Shown: positions 28,155 to 36,676, counted from the first letter of the stretch. The stretch is 64,000 nucleotides of DNA from Sphingobium cupriresistens (GCF_004152865.1 NZ_SEOO01000007.1:62001-126000); one strand, 5' to 3'. Program-made: numbers and translations. The notes: a model not told the origin generated them from the sequence alone.

Positions 28155-29039
28155 TCACCACAGTACGCCGTCGACCGGCTCCAGCGGCGGCGGGGCAGGC
28201 AGGCCGATCGCCTGATTGAGGTCGGCCTCGATCGTGGTGGTGATGCTGGTGAGCGGCAGGTCGTGCACGTCGTTGCCGAAGGGATCGACCAGATCGTCGC
28301 CGATCTGCAACACCGCCAGGAACATGAAGCCCGCCGCCGCCGACCCGATCGGCGTCGCCATCCCCAGCGTCTCCACCAGCCCGACCGGCAACAATATGCA
28401 GAAAAGGCGGGTGAAATATTTGGGAAAGGCGCGATATTGCGCGGGCAGCGGGGTGTTCTTGATCCGCTCCATTCCGCCCTGCGCGTTGGACATGTCCACC
28501 AGCAGGGCCTCGATCCGGCTCTGCTGGATGGTGTCGATCCAGCCGCGCCGCACCGCATCCATCACCTGGCGGTCGGACCCGTCCAACATGCCATTGGCCG
28601 GATTGCGGCGATCCAGTTCGGGCAGCGGATCGTCCCCCAGTACCCGCCGCATGTCGGGCGCGGGATCTTCCCGCCGCAACTGGCGGCGCAGGGCATGGAC
28701 ATAGGCGACATGGCGCTTCACCAGCACCGTCGCCATCGCCCGCCCTTCGGCCGTGTCGGGCAGATTGGCCAGCACCACGCGCGCGAAGCTGCGCGATACG
28801 TTGACCATCGCGCCCCACAGGATGCGGCCTTCCCACCAGCGCTGATAGGCGCTGTTGACGCGGAACCCCAGCACCAGCGCCAGCGCCGTGCCGAATATGG
28901 TCAGCGGCAGAGCAGGCGCGCGGAAGGGCGAGATATAATAGAAGATGGTGACCGCCAGATCCCAGAAGAACAGCGCGATCAGCGCGCTCCAGGCTTTCTC
29001 GAAACTCTGGCGGATGCGGGGGGAGCGTCCAACGATCAT
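28155..29039 (-). CDS. Bestrophin-family membrane channel protein (copy 2)
   Basis: This 294-residue protein is the same length as copy 1 at 13866-14750. It keeps its blocks LPLTIFGTALALVLGFRVNSAY, QRWWEGRILWGAMVN, IDTIQQSRIEALLVDMSNAQ and DPFGNDVHDLPLT. It lies convergent with the DUF442 gene and behind a small membrane protein gene (29049-29285). The gap to that gene is 9 bases, so the two may be one operon, and a LysR-type regulator is divergent from them. Confidence 0.9.
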   Translation of the reverse strand: MIVGRSPRIRQSFEKAWSALIALFFWDLAVTIFYYISPFRAPALPLTIFGTALALVLGFRVNSAYQRWWEGRILWGAMVNVSRSFARVVLANLPDTAEGRAMATVLVKRHVAYVHALRRQLRREDPAPDMRRVLGDDPLPELDRRNPANGMLDGSDRQVMDAVRRGWIDTIQQSRIEALLVDMSNAQGGMERIKNTPLPAQYRAFPKYFTRLFCILLPVGLVETLGMATPIGSAAAGFMFLAVLQIGDDLVDPFGNDVHDLPLTSITTTIEADLNQAIGLPAPPPLEPVDGVLW

Positions 29040-29048
29040 GACGTGTCT

Positions 29049-29285
29049 CTACAGGGCGTCGCCGCGCTCATCGTCCAGTTTTAGCCAGGCATGGCGCAGC
29101 GCCAGGCTGCCGACGATGCCCACCACTTTCAGCGTCGCGGAATGGATGGTCGGCGTGGTGTCGACCAGCGCGAAGCCGAGGCAGATCAACCCCAGCAGCA
29201 TGGCGGCATAGATGGGCAGCGCTTCGATATCGTTCCAGGCCATTGGCGGATCGGCCTTCGGGTAGCGCGGGCTCAGCATCGACAT
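29049..29285 (-). CDS. Small two-helix membrane protein, 78 residues
   Basis: I start at MSMLSPRYPKADPPMAWND (29285) because GGAG lies 9 bases upstream; a longer frame upstream reads through unlikely sequence. Two hydrophobic stretches are visible, IYAAMLLGLICLGFALVD and LKVVGIVGSLALRHAW. The function is not recognisable. Close spacing to bestrophin copy 2 suggests a partner or shared expression. Confidence 0.65.
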   Translation of the reverse strand: MSMLSPRYPKADPPMAWNDIEALPIYAAMLLGLICLGFALVDTTPTIHSATLKVVGIVGSLALRHAWLKLDDERGDAL

Positions 29286-29508
29286 GGGCGGATACTCCGT
29301 GATGAATTGCGGGAAACGCCTGTAAAATGATGCGCTGCAAAAGCTGCGGTCAACCGTCTGCGTCAGGCGCAAGCCAATGTTGCACGGCCTGAAATCCAGC
29401 AAGAAAGCCTTACAAAAATGCGGGTTTCCAGAGACGGAGCAATGAAAGCATACGGTTCTGCAATAGGCGATCTATTGCGTTGCAGCATCGCTTCCCTAGC
29501 TTGATGCG

Positions 29509-30423
29509 ATGCCCGATCGTTTTGCCGAAATCGAATCCTTCGTGAAGATCGCCGAATCCGGCACGCTGTCCGAAGCGGCGCGTCGCCTGGGCCTCTCGCT
29601 CGCGGCGACCAGTCGCCGCCTGTCGCAACTGGAGGCGCGGCTGGGGGTGATGCTGATCCGCCGCAACAGCCGCCACCTGTCGCTGACGGAGGAAGGCTCG
29701 CTGCTCTACGACCGGGCGGGGCGGGCGCTAAATGCGATCGACGATGTGGAAACCGACGTCATGCGCCGCGCGACGGAGGCGACCGGGCTGCTGCGGGTGG
29801 TGACGACGATCGGCGCGGCGCGGATGCGTCTCGCACCGCTGTTCCGCCATTATGCGGCCTTGCACCCCGATGTCGCGATCCATCTGGAAACCGCCGCGCA
29901 GGCGACCAACATCGTGGAAACCGGCCATGACATCGCCATCTGTTTCGATCCGCCGCCCGATTCCGCCCTTACCATGAAGCGGCTGACCGACAATCCGCGG
30001 CTGCTGTGCGCCGCGCCCGCCTATCTCAAACGGCGCGGGCACCCTGGCGCCATCGGCGACCTGTCGGTCCATGACAATATCGTGGTGGGCGAGGCGCAGC
30101 AGGAGCTATGGCGCTCCGTCGTCGGCAGCGGCCATGGGCCACGGGTGACCCTCAGCACCAATGATGGCGACATGGCGCGCGCCTGGGCGCTGGACGGCGC
30201 AGGCATCGTCATCAAGTCGCTCTGGGAAGTGGCGGATGATCTGGATGCGGGCCGGTTGCAGCAATTGCTGCCGGATGTCGCGCTGCCCGCCGCCTCGATC
30301 GTCGCGCTCTATGTGCCGGGCCAGGGCGAGATGGCCAAGGTCCGCTCCTGCCTCGACTTTCTGTCCCGCCACCTCAAGAAAGGCTGGCCCGTTTCGGCCG
30401 CCGACAGGGCTACACCCGCCTGA
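29509..30423 (+). CDS. LysR-family transcriptional regulator
   Basis: The 304-residue protein has the LysR N-terminal winged helix (FAEIESFVKIAESGTLSEAARRLGLSLAATSRRLSQLEARLG, residues 4-46) and the usual effector domain starting near TGLLRVVTTIG. It is divergent from the small membrane protein and bestrophin genes, so those are its most likely targets (inference from position). The 223-base gap between them would hold the operator. Its 3' end overlaps the XRE gene by 14 bases, tail to tail. Confidence 0.9.
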   Translation: MPDRFAEIESFVKIAESGTLSEAARRLGLSLAATSRRLSQLEARLGVMLIRRNSRHLSLTEEGSLLYDRAGRALNAIDDVETDVMRRATEATGLLRVVTTIGAARMRLAPLFRHYAALHPDVAIHLETAAQATNIVETGHDIAICFDPPPDSALTMKRLTDNPRLLCAAPAYLKRRGHPGAIGDLSVHDNIVVGEAQQELWRSVVGSGHGPRVTLSTNDGDMARAWALDGAGIVIKSLWEVADDLDAGRLQQLLPDVALPAASIVALYVPGQGEMAKVRSCLDFLSRHLKKGWPVSAADRATPA

Positions 30424-31819
30424 ACGGGAAGGGCGCCACGGTGCGCTCATAGCTGTGCAGGTCGAGCGCGCGCGTGACCGGCGGCAGCGCGCGGTCGGGG
30501 CAGGCGCGGCGTTCGCACAAAGGACAGGTCGGGCCGATCCCGGTCGCTTCGCCCCGGTCCACGTCGATTCCGTCGGCATGGGCGATCCGGCCCGCATGTT
30601 TGGCCTCGCACCCCAGCGCGATGACCGACCGGCCGCGCGCCGCCCCCGGCGACAGTCCGATCGCCAGCGTCAGGAAGCGCTTGCCGTCCAGCGTCTCGAT
30701 CAACTGCGGTGCGACCCGATCCGCCTCCTGTACGCCATGCGCGTCCCAGCGCGGGCAAGTGCCGCCGTAGCGGGCGAAGGGCCAGGCCTCGCCATCGAAC
30801 CGCTTGGACACGATCCCGGCCCGGTCGACCTTCGCCATGAAGAAGGGGATGCCCCGCGCGCCGGTGCGATTGAGGCTGGTCAGGCGATGCGCCAGTTGCT
30901 CGGTCGACACCCCGAACCTGTCGCGCAACAGGGGCAGGTCGTGCCGGCTCTGCTCGGCCGCCTGCCGGAAACGGTCATAGGGCATGATGAGCGCCGCGGC
31001 GGCATAGTTGGTGAGCGCCATGCTGGCCAGGCGGCGGCTGTCCTCATCCGGCGGCACGGCGCGGGCGATCTGGGCGGCGATCGCGTCCGCCAGTTCCTGC
31101 GCGCACAGATGATAGGCGATGGCGAACAGGCGGCCTGACATGGGCAGTCGCTCGTTCAGCATCACCCGCCGCCGGTGCATGTCATAATGGCGCAATGTCC
31201 CGTCCAACACATCGCCACGCACTACCAGGCACGCCATGCCGTGCCGATCCTTTAACCGCGCACGCAATTCCGCCTGCAGTAAATTGGGATCGTCAGGCAG
31301 GGCTACGGCGATCGCCTCCGCTCCCGCATCGATCTCGGCGAAATGATTGCCCGCCCGCGCGATCATCTCGCGCAGCCAGTCGACCGGCGCGACCAGCGGT
31401 GTGGACGCTCTGTCGCCGCGGGCCAGCGCCTCGCCCGGCATCCGCCGCAGGTCACTCAGCGCGCGATAGAAGCGGGCGATCGCCTCGCTGACGCCGGGAT
31501 AATTTTCCGCGACCTCCAGCACCTCGTCACGGGCGATGCCAATGTCGCGCACCAGCGCGTCGGACAGGATTTCATTCAGTTCGCCGGGGCCGCCCTCCTG
31601 CGCCTGGGTCGTGAAATCGCGAATATCGATGTCATAGGTATTGGCCAGACGCAGCAGCATCTGCGCGGTCAGCGGGCGCTGGTTGCGTTCCAGATGGTTG
31701 AGGTAACTGGGGGATACGCCCAGTTCCTCCGCCATTTGCGTCTGGTTCAGCCCCAATTCGCGGCGGAGCACGCGCAGCTTGGGGCCAAGATAGAGTTTGC
31801 GGTCGGTCATCTCTGCCAT
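30410..31819 (-). CDS. XRE-type regulator with degenerate ImmA/IrrE and C-terminal Cys domain (short-chain acyl regulator family)
   Basis: The 469-residue protein starts with an XRE helix-turn-helix (LGPKLRVLRRELGLNQTQMAEELGVSPSYLNHLERNQR, about residues 10-50). A central region matches the ImmA/IrrE-like metallopeptidase domain but the HExxH motif is missing (FAIAYHLCAQELADA), so it is a sensor, not a peptidase. The C-terminal domain ends with TCPLCERRACPDRAL. This order is that of the PrpC/RamB/ScfR group controlling propionate, acetate or glyoxylate metabolism. Starts at 31819 or 31810 are both possible; neither has a clear ribosome-binding site. A nested palindrome covers the start. Confidence 0.87.
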   Translation of the reverse strand: MAEMTDRKLYLGPKLRVLRRELGLNQTQMAEELGVSPSYLNHLERNQRPLTAQMLLRLANTYDIDIRDFTTQAQEGGPGELNEILSDALVRDIGIARDEVLEVAENYPGVSEAIARFYRALSDLRRMPGEALARGDRASTPLVAPVDWLREMIARAGNHFAEIDAGAEAIAVALPDDPNLLQAELRARLKDRHGMACLVVRGDVLDGTLRHYDMHRRRVMLNERLPMSGRLFAIAYHLCAQELADAIAAQIARAVPPDEDSRRLASMALTNYAAAALIMPYDRFRQAAEQSRHDLPLLRDRFGVSTEQLAHRLTSLNRTGARGIPFFMAKVDRAGIVSKRFDGEAWPFARYGGTCPRWDAHGVQEADRVAPQLIETLDGKRFLTLAIGLSPGAARGRSVIALGCEAKHAGRIAHADGIDVDRGEATGIGPTCPLCERRACPDRALPPVTRALDLHSYERTVAPFPFRRV

Positions 31820-31856
31820 TTGGTCATGATGTCATAAAATGACAATATGACCAAAT
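31818..31856. promoter_or_regulatory. Nested palindromic operator at the XRE gene start
   Basis: ATTTGGTCAT (31818-31827) and ATGACCAAAT (31847-31856) are exact inverted arms; inside them GTCAT and ATGAC surround AAA. The two palindromes share one centre at 31837, making a 39-base, two-level operator-like site. It overlaps the first ATG of the XRE regulator and lies about 100 bases before the small gene at 31958. Autoregulation is the natural inference. Confidence 0.6.
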
Positions 31857-31957
31857 CAGTTTATGACTTGCGGCCACTCATCGGCCTTATAAAATGCGAT
31901 TCAACTGTCTAACTCGGTGTTCATCAGCCCAACGGGCGCAGCGCGAAGGACCAGGAT

Positions 31958-32134
31958 ATGACCACCGACACGATCGAACAGACCCGCGAGCCGACCCGTT
32001 CGCGCGCCGTTTTCAGCCAGGAGGATTTCGGCCTCATCCGCACCGCCATCGCCCATTATCTGCGCGAGGTTCAGGATCAGCCGGAATCGGTCAAATATGC
32101 CAATCTATACCATCGCCTCGGCCGGGTCGCGTAA
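31958..32134 (+). CDS. Small conserved-looking protein, 58 residues
   Basis: An ATG at 31958 with AAGGA nine bases before it opens 58 codons ending at TAA, followed at once by a strong terminator (32160-32187). The protein contains SQEDFGLIRTAIAHYLREVQDQ then ESVKYANLYHRLGRV, probably two helices with hydrophobic repeats. A TATAAA box lies upstream (31889-31894). I do not recognise the family. The pair of operator and XRE gene next to it suggests this small protein is co-regulated. Confidence 0.7.
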   Translation: MTTDTIEQTREPTRSRAVFSQEDFGLIRTAIAHYLREVQDQPESVKYANLYHRLGRVA

Positions 32135-32159
32135 CCAGCCGCACCGGCGAAACGACAAA

Positions 32160-32187
32160 GGGCGCGGGATCATTCCCGCGCCCTTTT
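32160..32187 (+). terminator. Rho-independent terminator of the 58-residue gene
   Basis: GGGCGCGGGA, loop TCAT, TCCCGCGCCC and TTTT give a ten-base perfect stem with a T-run on the plus strand. It stands 25 bases after the small gene's stop and may also stop converging pit transcripts. Confidence 0.85.
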
Positions 32188-32210
32188 GCCTGTCTACTGA
32201 ACACGCCTCG

Positions 32211-33209
32211 TCAAAAAAACCGGGTGAGCCAGTAGAATAGCGCCCCGATCGCCGCGCTGGCGGGCAGGGTGACGACCCAAGCGACGATGATGCTCGACGC
32301 CACGTTCCACCGCACCGCCGACAACCGCCGCGACGCGCCCACGCCAACGATCGCGCCGGTGATGGTGTGGGTGGTCGACACCGGGATGCCCAGATGGGTT
32401 GCCATGAACAAAGTGATCGCGCCGCCGGTTTCCGCGCAGAAACCCTGGGCCGGGGTCAGGCGCGTGATCTTCGATCCCATGGTGTGGACGATCTTCCACC
32501 CGCCCAACAAAGTGCCCAGGCCCATCGCCGCCTGGCAGCTCAGCACCACCCACAGCGGGACATGGAAACCGCCGGTCAGCATCCCCTGCGAATAGAGCAG
32601 GACGGCGATGATCCCCATCGTCTTCTGCGCGTCATTGCCGCCATGTCCCAGCGAATAGAGCGAGGCGGAGACGAGTTGCAGCTTGCGGAACACGCTATCC
32701 GCGCCCTGCGGCGTGAACCTGCGGAAGATCCAGCTTATGAGCAGGACCAGCATCAGCGCCAGGAACAGCCCGACTGCGGGCGAGATCACGATCGCCGCGC
32801 TGGTCTTGAACACCCCGCTCCACACCACCGCGCCCAGCCCCGCCTTGGCGGTGCCCGCGCCCAGCAGCCCGCCGATCAGCGCATGGCTGGACGAGGACGG
32901 GATGCCCAGCCCCCAGGTGATGAGGTTCCAGGCGATCGCCCCCATCAACGCGCCGAAAATGACCTGCGGGTCGATGATGCTGGCGGCCACGATCCCCTTG
33001 CCCACCGTTTCGGCCACATGCAGCCCGAAGAAGAGGAAGGCGATGAAGTTGAAGAAGGCGGCCCAGGCGACCGCATATTGCGGCTTCAATACGCGGGTCG
33101 ATACGATGGTCGCGATCGAGTTAGCGGCGTCGTGCAGGCCGTTCAGGAAATCGAACAGCAGGGCGACACCGATCAGCGCGATCAGCAGGGGGAGGGCGAT
33201 GGGGTCCAT
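32211..33209 (-). CDS. pit: Inorganic phosphate transporter, Pit family
   Basis: The 332-residue inner-membrane protein carries the Pit signatures GLHDAANSIATIVSTRVL near the N-terminus and the repeated second copy LVSASLYSLGHGGNDAQKTMGII and TPAQGFCAETGGAITLFMATHLGIPVSTTHTITGAIVGVG. It imports phosphate (metal-phosphate) by the proton gradient. The DUF47 gene ends 15 bases before it, as in orfA-pit operons of rhizobia. Its own ribosome-binding site is not obvious. Confidence 0.93.
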   Translation of the reverse strand: MDPIALPLLIALIGVALLFDFLNGLHDAANSIATIVSTRVLKPQYAVAWAAFFNFIAFLFFGLHVAETVGKGIVAASIIDPQVIFGALMGAIAWNLITWGLGIPSSSSHALIGGLLGAGTAKAGLGAVVWSGVFKTSAAIVISPAVGLFLALMLVLLISWIFRRFTPQGADSVFRKLQLVSASLYSLGHGGNDAQKTMGIIAVLLYSQGMLTGGFHVPLWVVLSCQAAMGLGTLLGGWKIVHTMGSKITRLTPAQGFCAETGGAITLFMATHLGIPVSTTHTITGAIVGVGASRRLSAVRWNVASSIIVAWVVTLPASAAIGALFYWLTRFF

Positions 33210-33224
33210 GAAACTGTTGCGTGA

Positions 33225-34340
33225 TCAGGCGTGGTCTATGACCAGGCCGGAAATCTCGTTGGCGACATCCTCGAACCGGTCGGTCACTTTTTCCAGATGG
33301 CTGTAAATCTCGTTGCCGACGATGAAGTCCATAGTGTTGCCCGCCTGGGCTTGTTGAAACAGCGCCTTCAGCCCGGCTTCGTGCAATATGTCGGCATGAC
33401 CCTCCAGCTTCACCAGCCGCTCGGTCAAATCGTGCAACCGCGTGGAATTCAGGTTGAGCGAGCGCAGCAGCGGCATCGCCTCCGCGGTGATGCGCGCGCA
33501 TTCCACGATCAGCGCGCTCATATCCTGCATCTGCGGCGCGAAGGTCTTGACCTCATACAGCGCGATCGCCTTTGCGGTCTGGTTCATCTGGTCGATCGCG
33601 TCGTCCATCACGCCGATCAGGCCGGTGATGGCGCTGCGGTCGAACGGGGTGACGAAGATGCGGCGGACATCCTGCAGCACGTCGCGGATGATGTCGTCCG
33701 CCTCATGCTCGCGGTCGGAAATTTCCTTGATATGCGCCGCCATGTCGGGGCCGCCCTTCAACAGCTTGGCCAGCGCGTCGGCGCCAAACACCAGGGTGGC
33801 GGCATGATCCTCGAATTGTTCGAAGAACCGCCCCTGCTTGGGCATCAGCGCGTGAAACCAGCGGAGCATTCCAGTCCTTTCATTCTGTCTGTCGCGGATC
33901 GCCAGCAGCAGCCGCAGGAACCAGCCCGGATCGGCGGGCGGTTCGCGGAAGGCCGCGATGATCGATTGCAGGTCGGGTTCGTCGACCGCTTTTGCGGCTT
34001 CGGCGACGGGGAACCAGCGCAGCTCCCTTTGGCCCTGTTCGGGCCATTGCGTCAGGTGGCCGGTGACCGCAAGCGGAAAAACCTCGACCGTGGCCTCGCG
34101 CGACCCGCCCTTGCGCTTGCGCTTGTCATAGCTGTAGCGGCCCAGCGGCGCGGGGCAGGCGATGCCGTGGATGCCGGCTTCTTCATAGGCTTCCAGTTCG
34201 GCGGCGCGGTGCCCGGCCAGCCCCTTGATGCGATTGCCCTTGGGGATCACCCAGCGTCGCGTCTCGCGCGATGTGATCAGCAGGATTTGCATCGATCCGT
34301 CGGCGGCGGTGCTATAGGGCAAGGCGGCGATCTGGCGCAT
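33225..34340 (-). CDS. NUDIX-DUF47 (PhoU-like) fusion, partner of Pit
   Basis: One 371-residue frame joins two domains. Residues 1-157 form a NUDIX hydrolase of the DIPP-like type (RRWVIPKGNRIKG, box ending EAYEEAGI), and residues 158-371 a DUF47/TIGR00153 phosphate-transport regulator beginning MLRWFHALMPKQGRFFEQFEDH. The latter normally starts with a Met at exactly this point. Here the codon is an ATG at 33869, with its own AAAGGA five bases before it, so a separate 213-residue DUF47 product is also likely. No stop codon separates the two parts. Translation may therefore give a fusion plus a short DUF47 form. DUF47 proteins accompany Pit and PhoU. Confidence 0.8.
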   Translation of the reverse strand: MRQIAALPYSTAADGSMQILLITSRETRRWVIPKGNRIKGLAGHRAAELEAYEEAGIHGIACPAPLGRYSYDKRKRKGGSREATVEVFPLAVTGHLTQWPEQGQRELRWFPVAEAAKAVDEPDLQSIIAAFREPPADPGWFLRLLLAIRDRQNERTGMLRWFHALMPKQGRFFEQFEDHAATLVFGADALAKLLKGGPDMAAHIKEISDREHEADDIIRDVLQDVRRIFVTPFDRSAITGLIGVMDDAIDQMNQTAKAIALYEVKTFAPQMQDMSALIVECARITAEAMPLLRSLNLNSTRLHDLTERLVKLEGHADILHEAGLKALFQQAQAGNTMDFIVGNEIYSHLEKVTDRFEDVANEISGLVIDHA

Positions 34341-34406
34341 CAGCCGACCCTCCTTGGGGTCATGCCCTGCTCAATACTTTTGCCCACCGCGCGTTCCATG
34401 CGCGCC

Positions 34407-34424
34407 TTGTAACGATATTGTCAC
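34407..34424. promoter_or_regulatory. Pho-box-like direct repeat
   Basis: TTGTAAC, four bases (GATA), TTGTCAC on the plus strand resembles the two seven-base halves of a PhoB site (CTGTCAT spaced by four). It lies 67 bases upstream of the NUDIX-DUF47-pit operon but reads in the opposite orientation. In rhizobia a similar operon is repressed by PhoB, which makes this position of interest, but the match is partial (4 of 7 in one half, 6 of 7 in the other). Confidence 0.3.
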
Positions 34425-34486
34425 ATTTCGCAATCGGCCCCGGCGCGACATGCGCAGGGGCCGATGCAATTGGGCCGATTGGTGGG

Positions 34487-36616
34487 TCAGATAGACAGGC
34501 GCGCGGTCACGCGGATGTCACGGCCGGGCAGCGGCGCATAATCTTTGAGGAAACTCGCCGCGCGGCGCGCTTCGACATCGAAGATATTGTTCGCCGACAG
34601 CATCAGCGTGGTGCGGTCATTGCCCTTCAGCGGCTTCCAAGACACCGACGCATTGACCAGCGTGAAACCGTCCGTGTCGGTTTCGCGAACAGCGGTGCGG
34701 TTCTGGGCGAAACTATGCTCCACCTCGCCGTGCAGGCTCAGCCGGTCGCCCTGCGCTTCCAGCCCGGCCAGCAGGCGCAGCGGGGGAATACGTGGCGCTG
34801 GGCCATTGCCCTTGATCGTGGCGCGGACATAGTCGGCCACGCCGTCCAGATTGATCGCATAGCCGCCGACCTGCGCCAGTTTAACTGTGGTTTCCGCCTC
34901 GAAGCCCAGATAGCGGGCGTCCGCCTGATTATATTGATAGCAGGGGAATTCCAGTGCCGCGCCGCCATTCACCGCCATGCAGGCGCTGTCGTCGACCAGC
35001 GCGTCGTAGATATAGCCGCTGAACCAGTTGTGATAGGCGGACAGGGCTATGGTGTAGCCCTCGCCCTGGCCGCGCAGCGTGCCTTCGACGCCCCAGCTTT
35101 TTTCCTTGCCGAAATTGGGATTGCCCACTTCGAACGCCTGCGTGCCGGCATGATTACCGCGCGCGAACAGCTCTTCGGCCGACGGCGCGCGCTCGGTACG
35201 CGACAGGTTCAGGCCCAGCCGCCAGCCCGGCGCGAGTTCATGGCTCGCGCCGATCGACCCGGACACGGTGTCGAAGCTGCGGTCATAGGAGGGGTTGAAC
35301 AAAGTCTCATCCGCGTCCGCGCTGACGTCGGTATGTTCAAAGCGCCCGCCGACCTCGACCCGCGTCGATCCCAGGTCGATCGATTGCAGCGTGAAAATGC
35401 CCAACTGGTCCGTCTGGTTGCGCGGCAGGAATTTCTCTTCGCCCATGACATAGAATTTGCGGGTGAAAAATTGCGCGCCGACTGCGCCGTCCCATCCGCC
35501 GCGCTTGGCCTGGACCAGTTCCAGCCGCGATTCCATCGACTGATTGTAGAAGGTCGTGCCGACCTCGCCCGTATCCTCGATCTCCTGATGCTGGTAATCG
35601 GCGAAACCCGCGCGGAACCGGATCGATTCCAGCAGGCTGCCATTTACCGGCAATTCCGCGCGCATATCGACACGGTCCTGCTTCATGTGCAGGCGTACCT
35701 GCTCCGCCTCGCCGCCCGCTTCCGTCGCATACCGCACCGGCACGCCATAGAAATTGTCGGTATGCGCGACCGAAAAGCCCAGATTGCCGCCATCGGTGAT
35801 CAGCGCCGCGCCGCCCGCGACCTCCCATGTCTCGGCCGCGCTGTTGGGTAGCTTGCCGCGCAGGGTCGACAGCCCTTCGATCTCCGGATCGCCGCTCGCC
35901 GCGGCCTGCGCGCGCAGCGCCGGGGTCAGGATATAGCTGCCCGTGTCGAGATTGCCGGTCTTTGTATAGCTGCCGTCGAAATGGACGACGAACTTGTCGC
36001 TTAGAGGGACTTCGATTTCGCCCGATCCGGTGCGCTCGTTCGACGCGCTGCCATAGGTGCCGATCGCGTCGATATGGACCGGCTCGTCGGGCACGCGCCG
36101 CGGGATGCGGCTGTCGATCACATTGACCACGCCGCCGATCGCCGACGATCCGTAGAGCAGCGCCGCGGGGCCGCGCAGCACTTCGATCCGGTCGGCGGTC
36201 AGCGGGTTGATCGCCACGGCATGGTCGACCGAGGTGTTGGACACGTCGAAACTGCCGATGCCGTCGGTCAGGATGCGCACCCGCTCCCCCTGAAAGCCGC
36301 GCAGCACCGGGCGCGACGCATTGGGGCCGAAGGAGGTGGCCGACACGCCCGGCTGGCGCGCCAGCGTCTCGCCGATGGTGGAGCGCAGTTCGCGCGTCAG
36401 CTTCTGCCCGGTGATGACCGACGTGCCCGACAAAATGTCGCCCTGCTTGCGCGGAATGATCGCGGTGACAACGATATTGGCCTGCGCGTCATGATAGGCC
36501 CCTTGGTCGCTGGCGTCGCCTGCGTCCGGGGTCGGCGTGGTCTGGGCAAGAGCGGGCATGGCAAGGCACAGCGCGGTAACGGCGCAGCCTGCGCGCAGCA
36601 TCGGAAAGCGGGACAT
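34487..36616 (-). CDS. TonB-dependent receptor, ZnuD-like
   Basis: Starting at MSRFPMLRAGCAVT (36616, AAAGGG upstream) the outer-membrane protein has 709 residues, with a signal peptide ending near LAMPALAQ. The plug has ILSGTSVITGQKLTRELRSTIGETLARQPGVSA, and HAVAINPLTADRIEVLRGPAALLYGSSAIGGVVNV closely resembles the ZnuD zinc receptor and relatives. The beta-barrel end (VTARLSI) is complete. Zinc or another metal-complex substrate is inferred; no metal-binding His cluster is obvious. A zinc-box-like palindrome lies before the gene. Confidence 0.82.
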   Translation of the reverse strand: MSRFPMLRAGCAVTALCLAMPALAQTTPTPDAGDASDQGAYHDAQANIVVTAIIPRKQGDILSGTSVITGQKLTRELRSTIGETLARQPGVSATSFGPNASRPVLRGFQGERVRILTDGIGSFDVSNTSVDHAVAINPLTADRIEVLRGPAALLYGSSAIGGVVNVIDSRIPRRVPDEPVHIDAIGTYGSASNERTGSGEIEVPLSDKFVVHFDGSYTKTGNLDTGSYILTPALRAQAAASGDPEIEGLSTLRGKLPNSAAETWEVAGGAALITDGGNLGFSVAHTDNFYGVPVRYATEAGGEAEQVRLHMKQDRVDMRAELPVNGSLLESIRFRAGFADYQHQEIEDTGEVGTTFYNQSMESRLELVQAKRGGWDGAVGAQFFTRKFYVMGEEKFLPRNQTDQLGIFTLQSIDLGSTRVEVGGRFEHTDVSADADETLFNPSYDRSFDTVSGSIGASHELAPGWRLGLNLSRTERAPSAEELFARGNHAGTQAFEVGNPNFGKEKSWGVEGTLRGQGEGYTIALSAYHNWFSGYIYDALVDDSACMAVNGGAALEFPCYQYNQADARYLGFEAETTVKLAQVGGYAINLDGVADYVRATIKGNGPAPRIPPLRLLAGLEAQGDRLSLHGEVEHSFAQNRTAVRETDTDGFTLVNASVSWKPLKGNDRTTLMLSANNIFDVEARRAASFLKDYAPLPGRDIRVTARLSI

Positions 36617-36658
36617 GAGGATCAACCCTTTGGTTCTGGTCTATGTGATCCTGTATCT

Positions 36659-36676
36659 AGGATGATACATCATATC
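36659..36676. promoter_or_regulatory. Zur-box-like palindrome upstream of the ZnuD-like receptor
   Basis: On the minus strand GATATGATGTATCATCCT holds a perfect core ATGAT-GT-ATCAT (plus 36662-36673). Its left half GATATG equals that of alphaproteobacterial Zur boxes, the right half only partly. Position, about 45 bases before the receptor start, suits a metal-repressed promoter. Confidence 0.35.
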
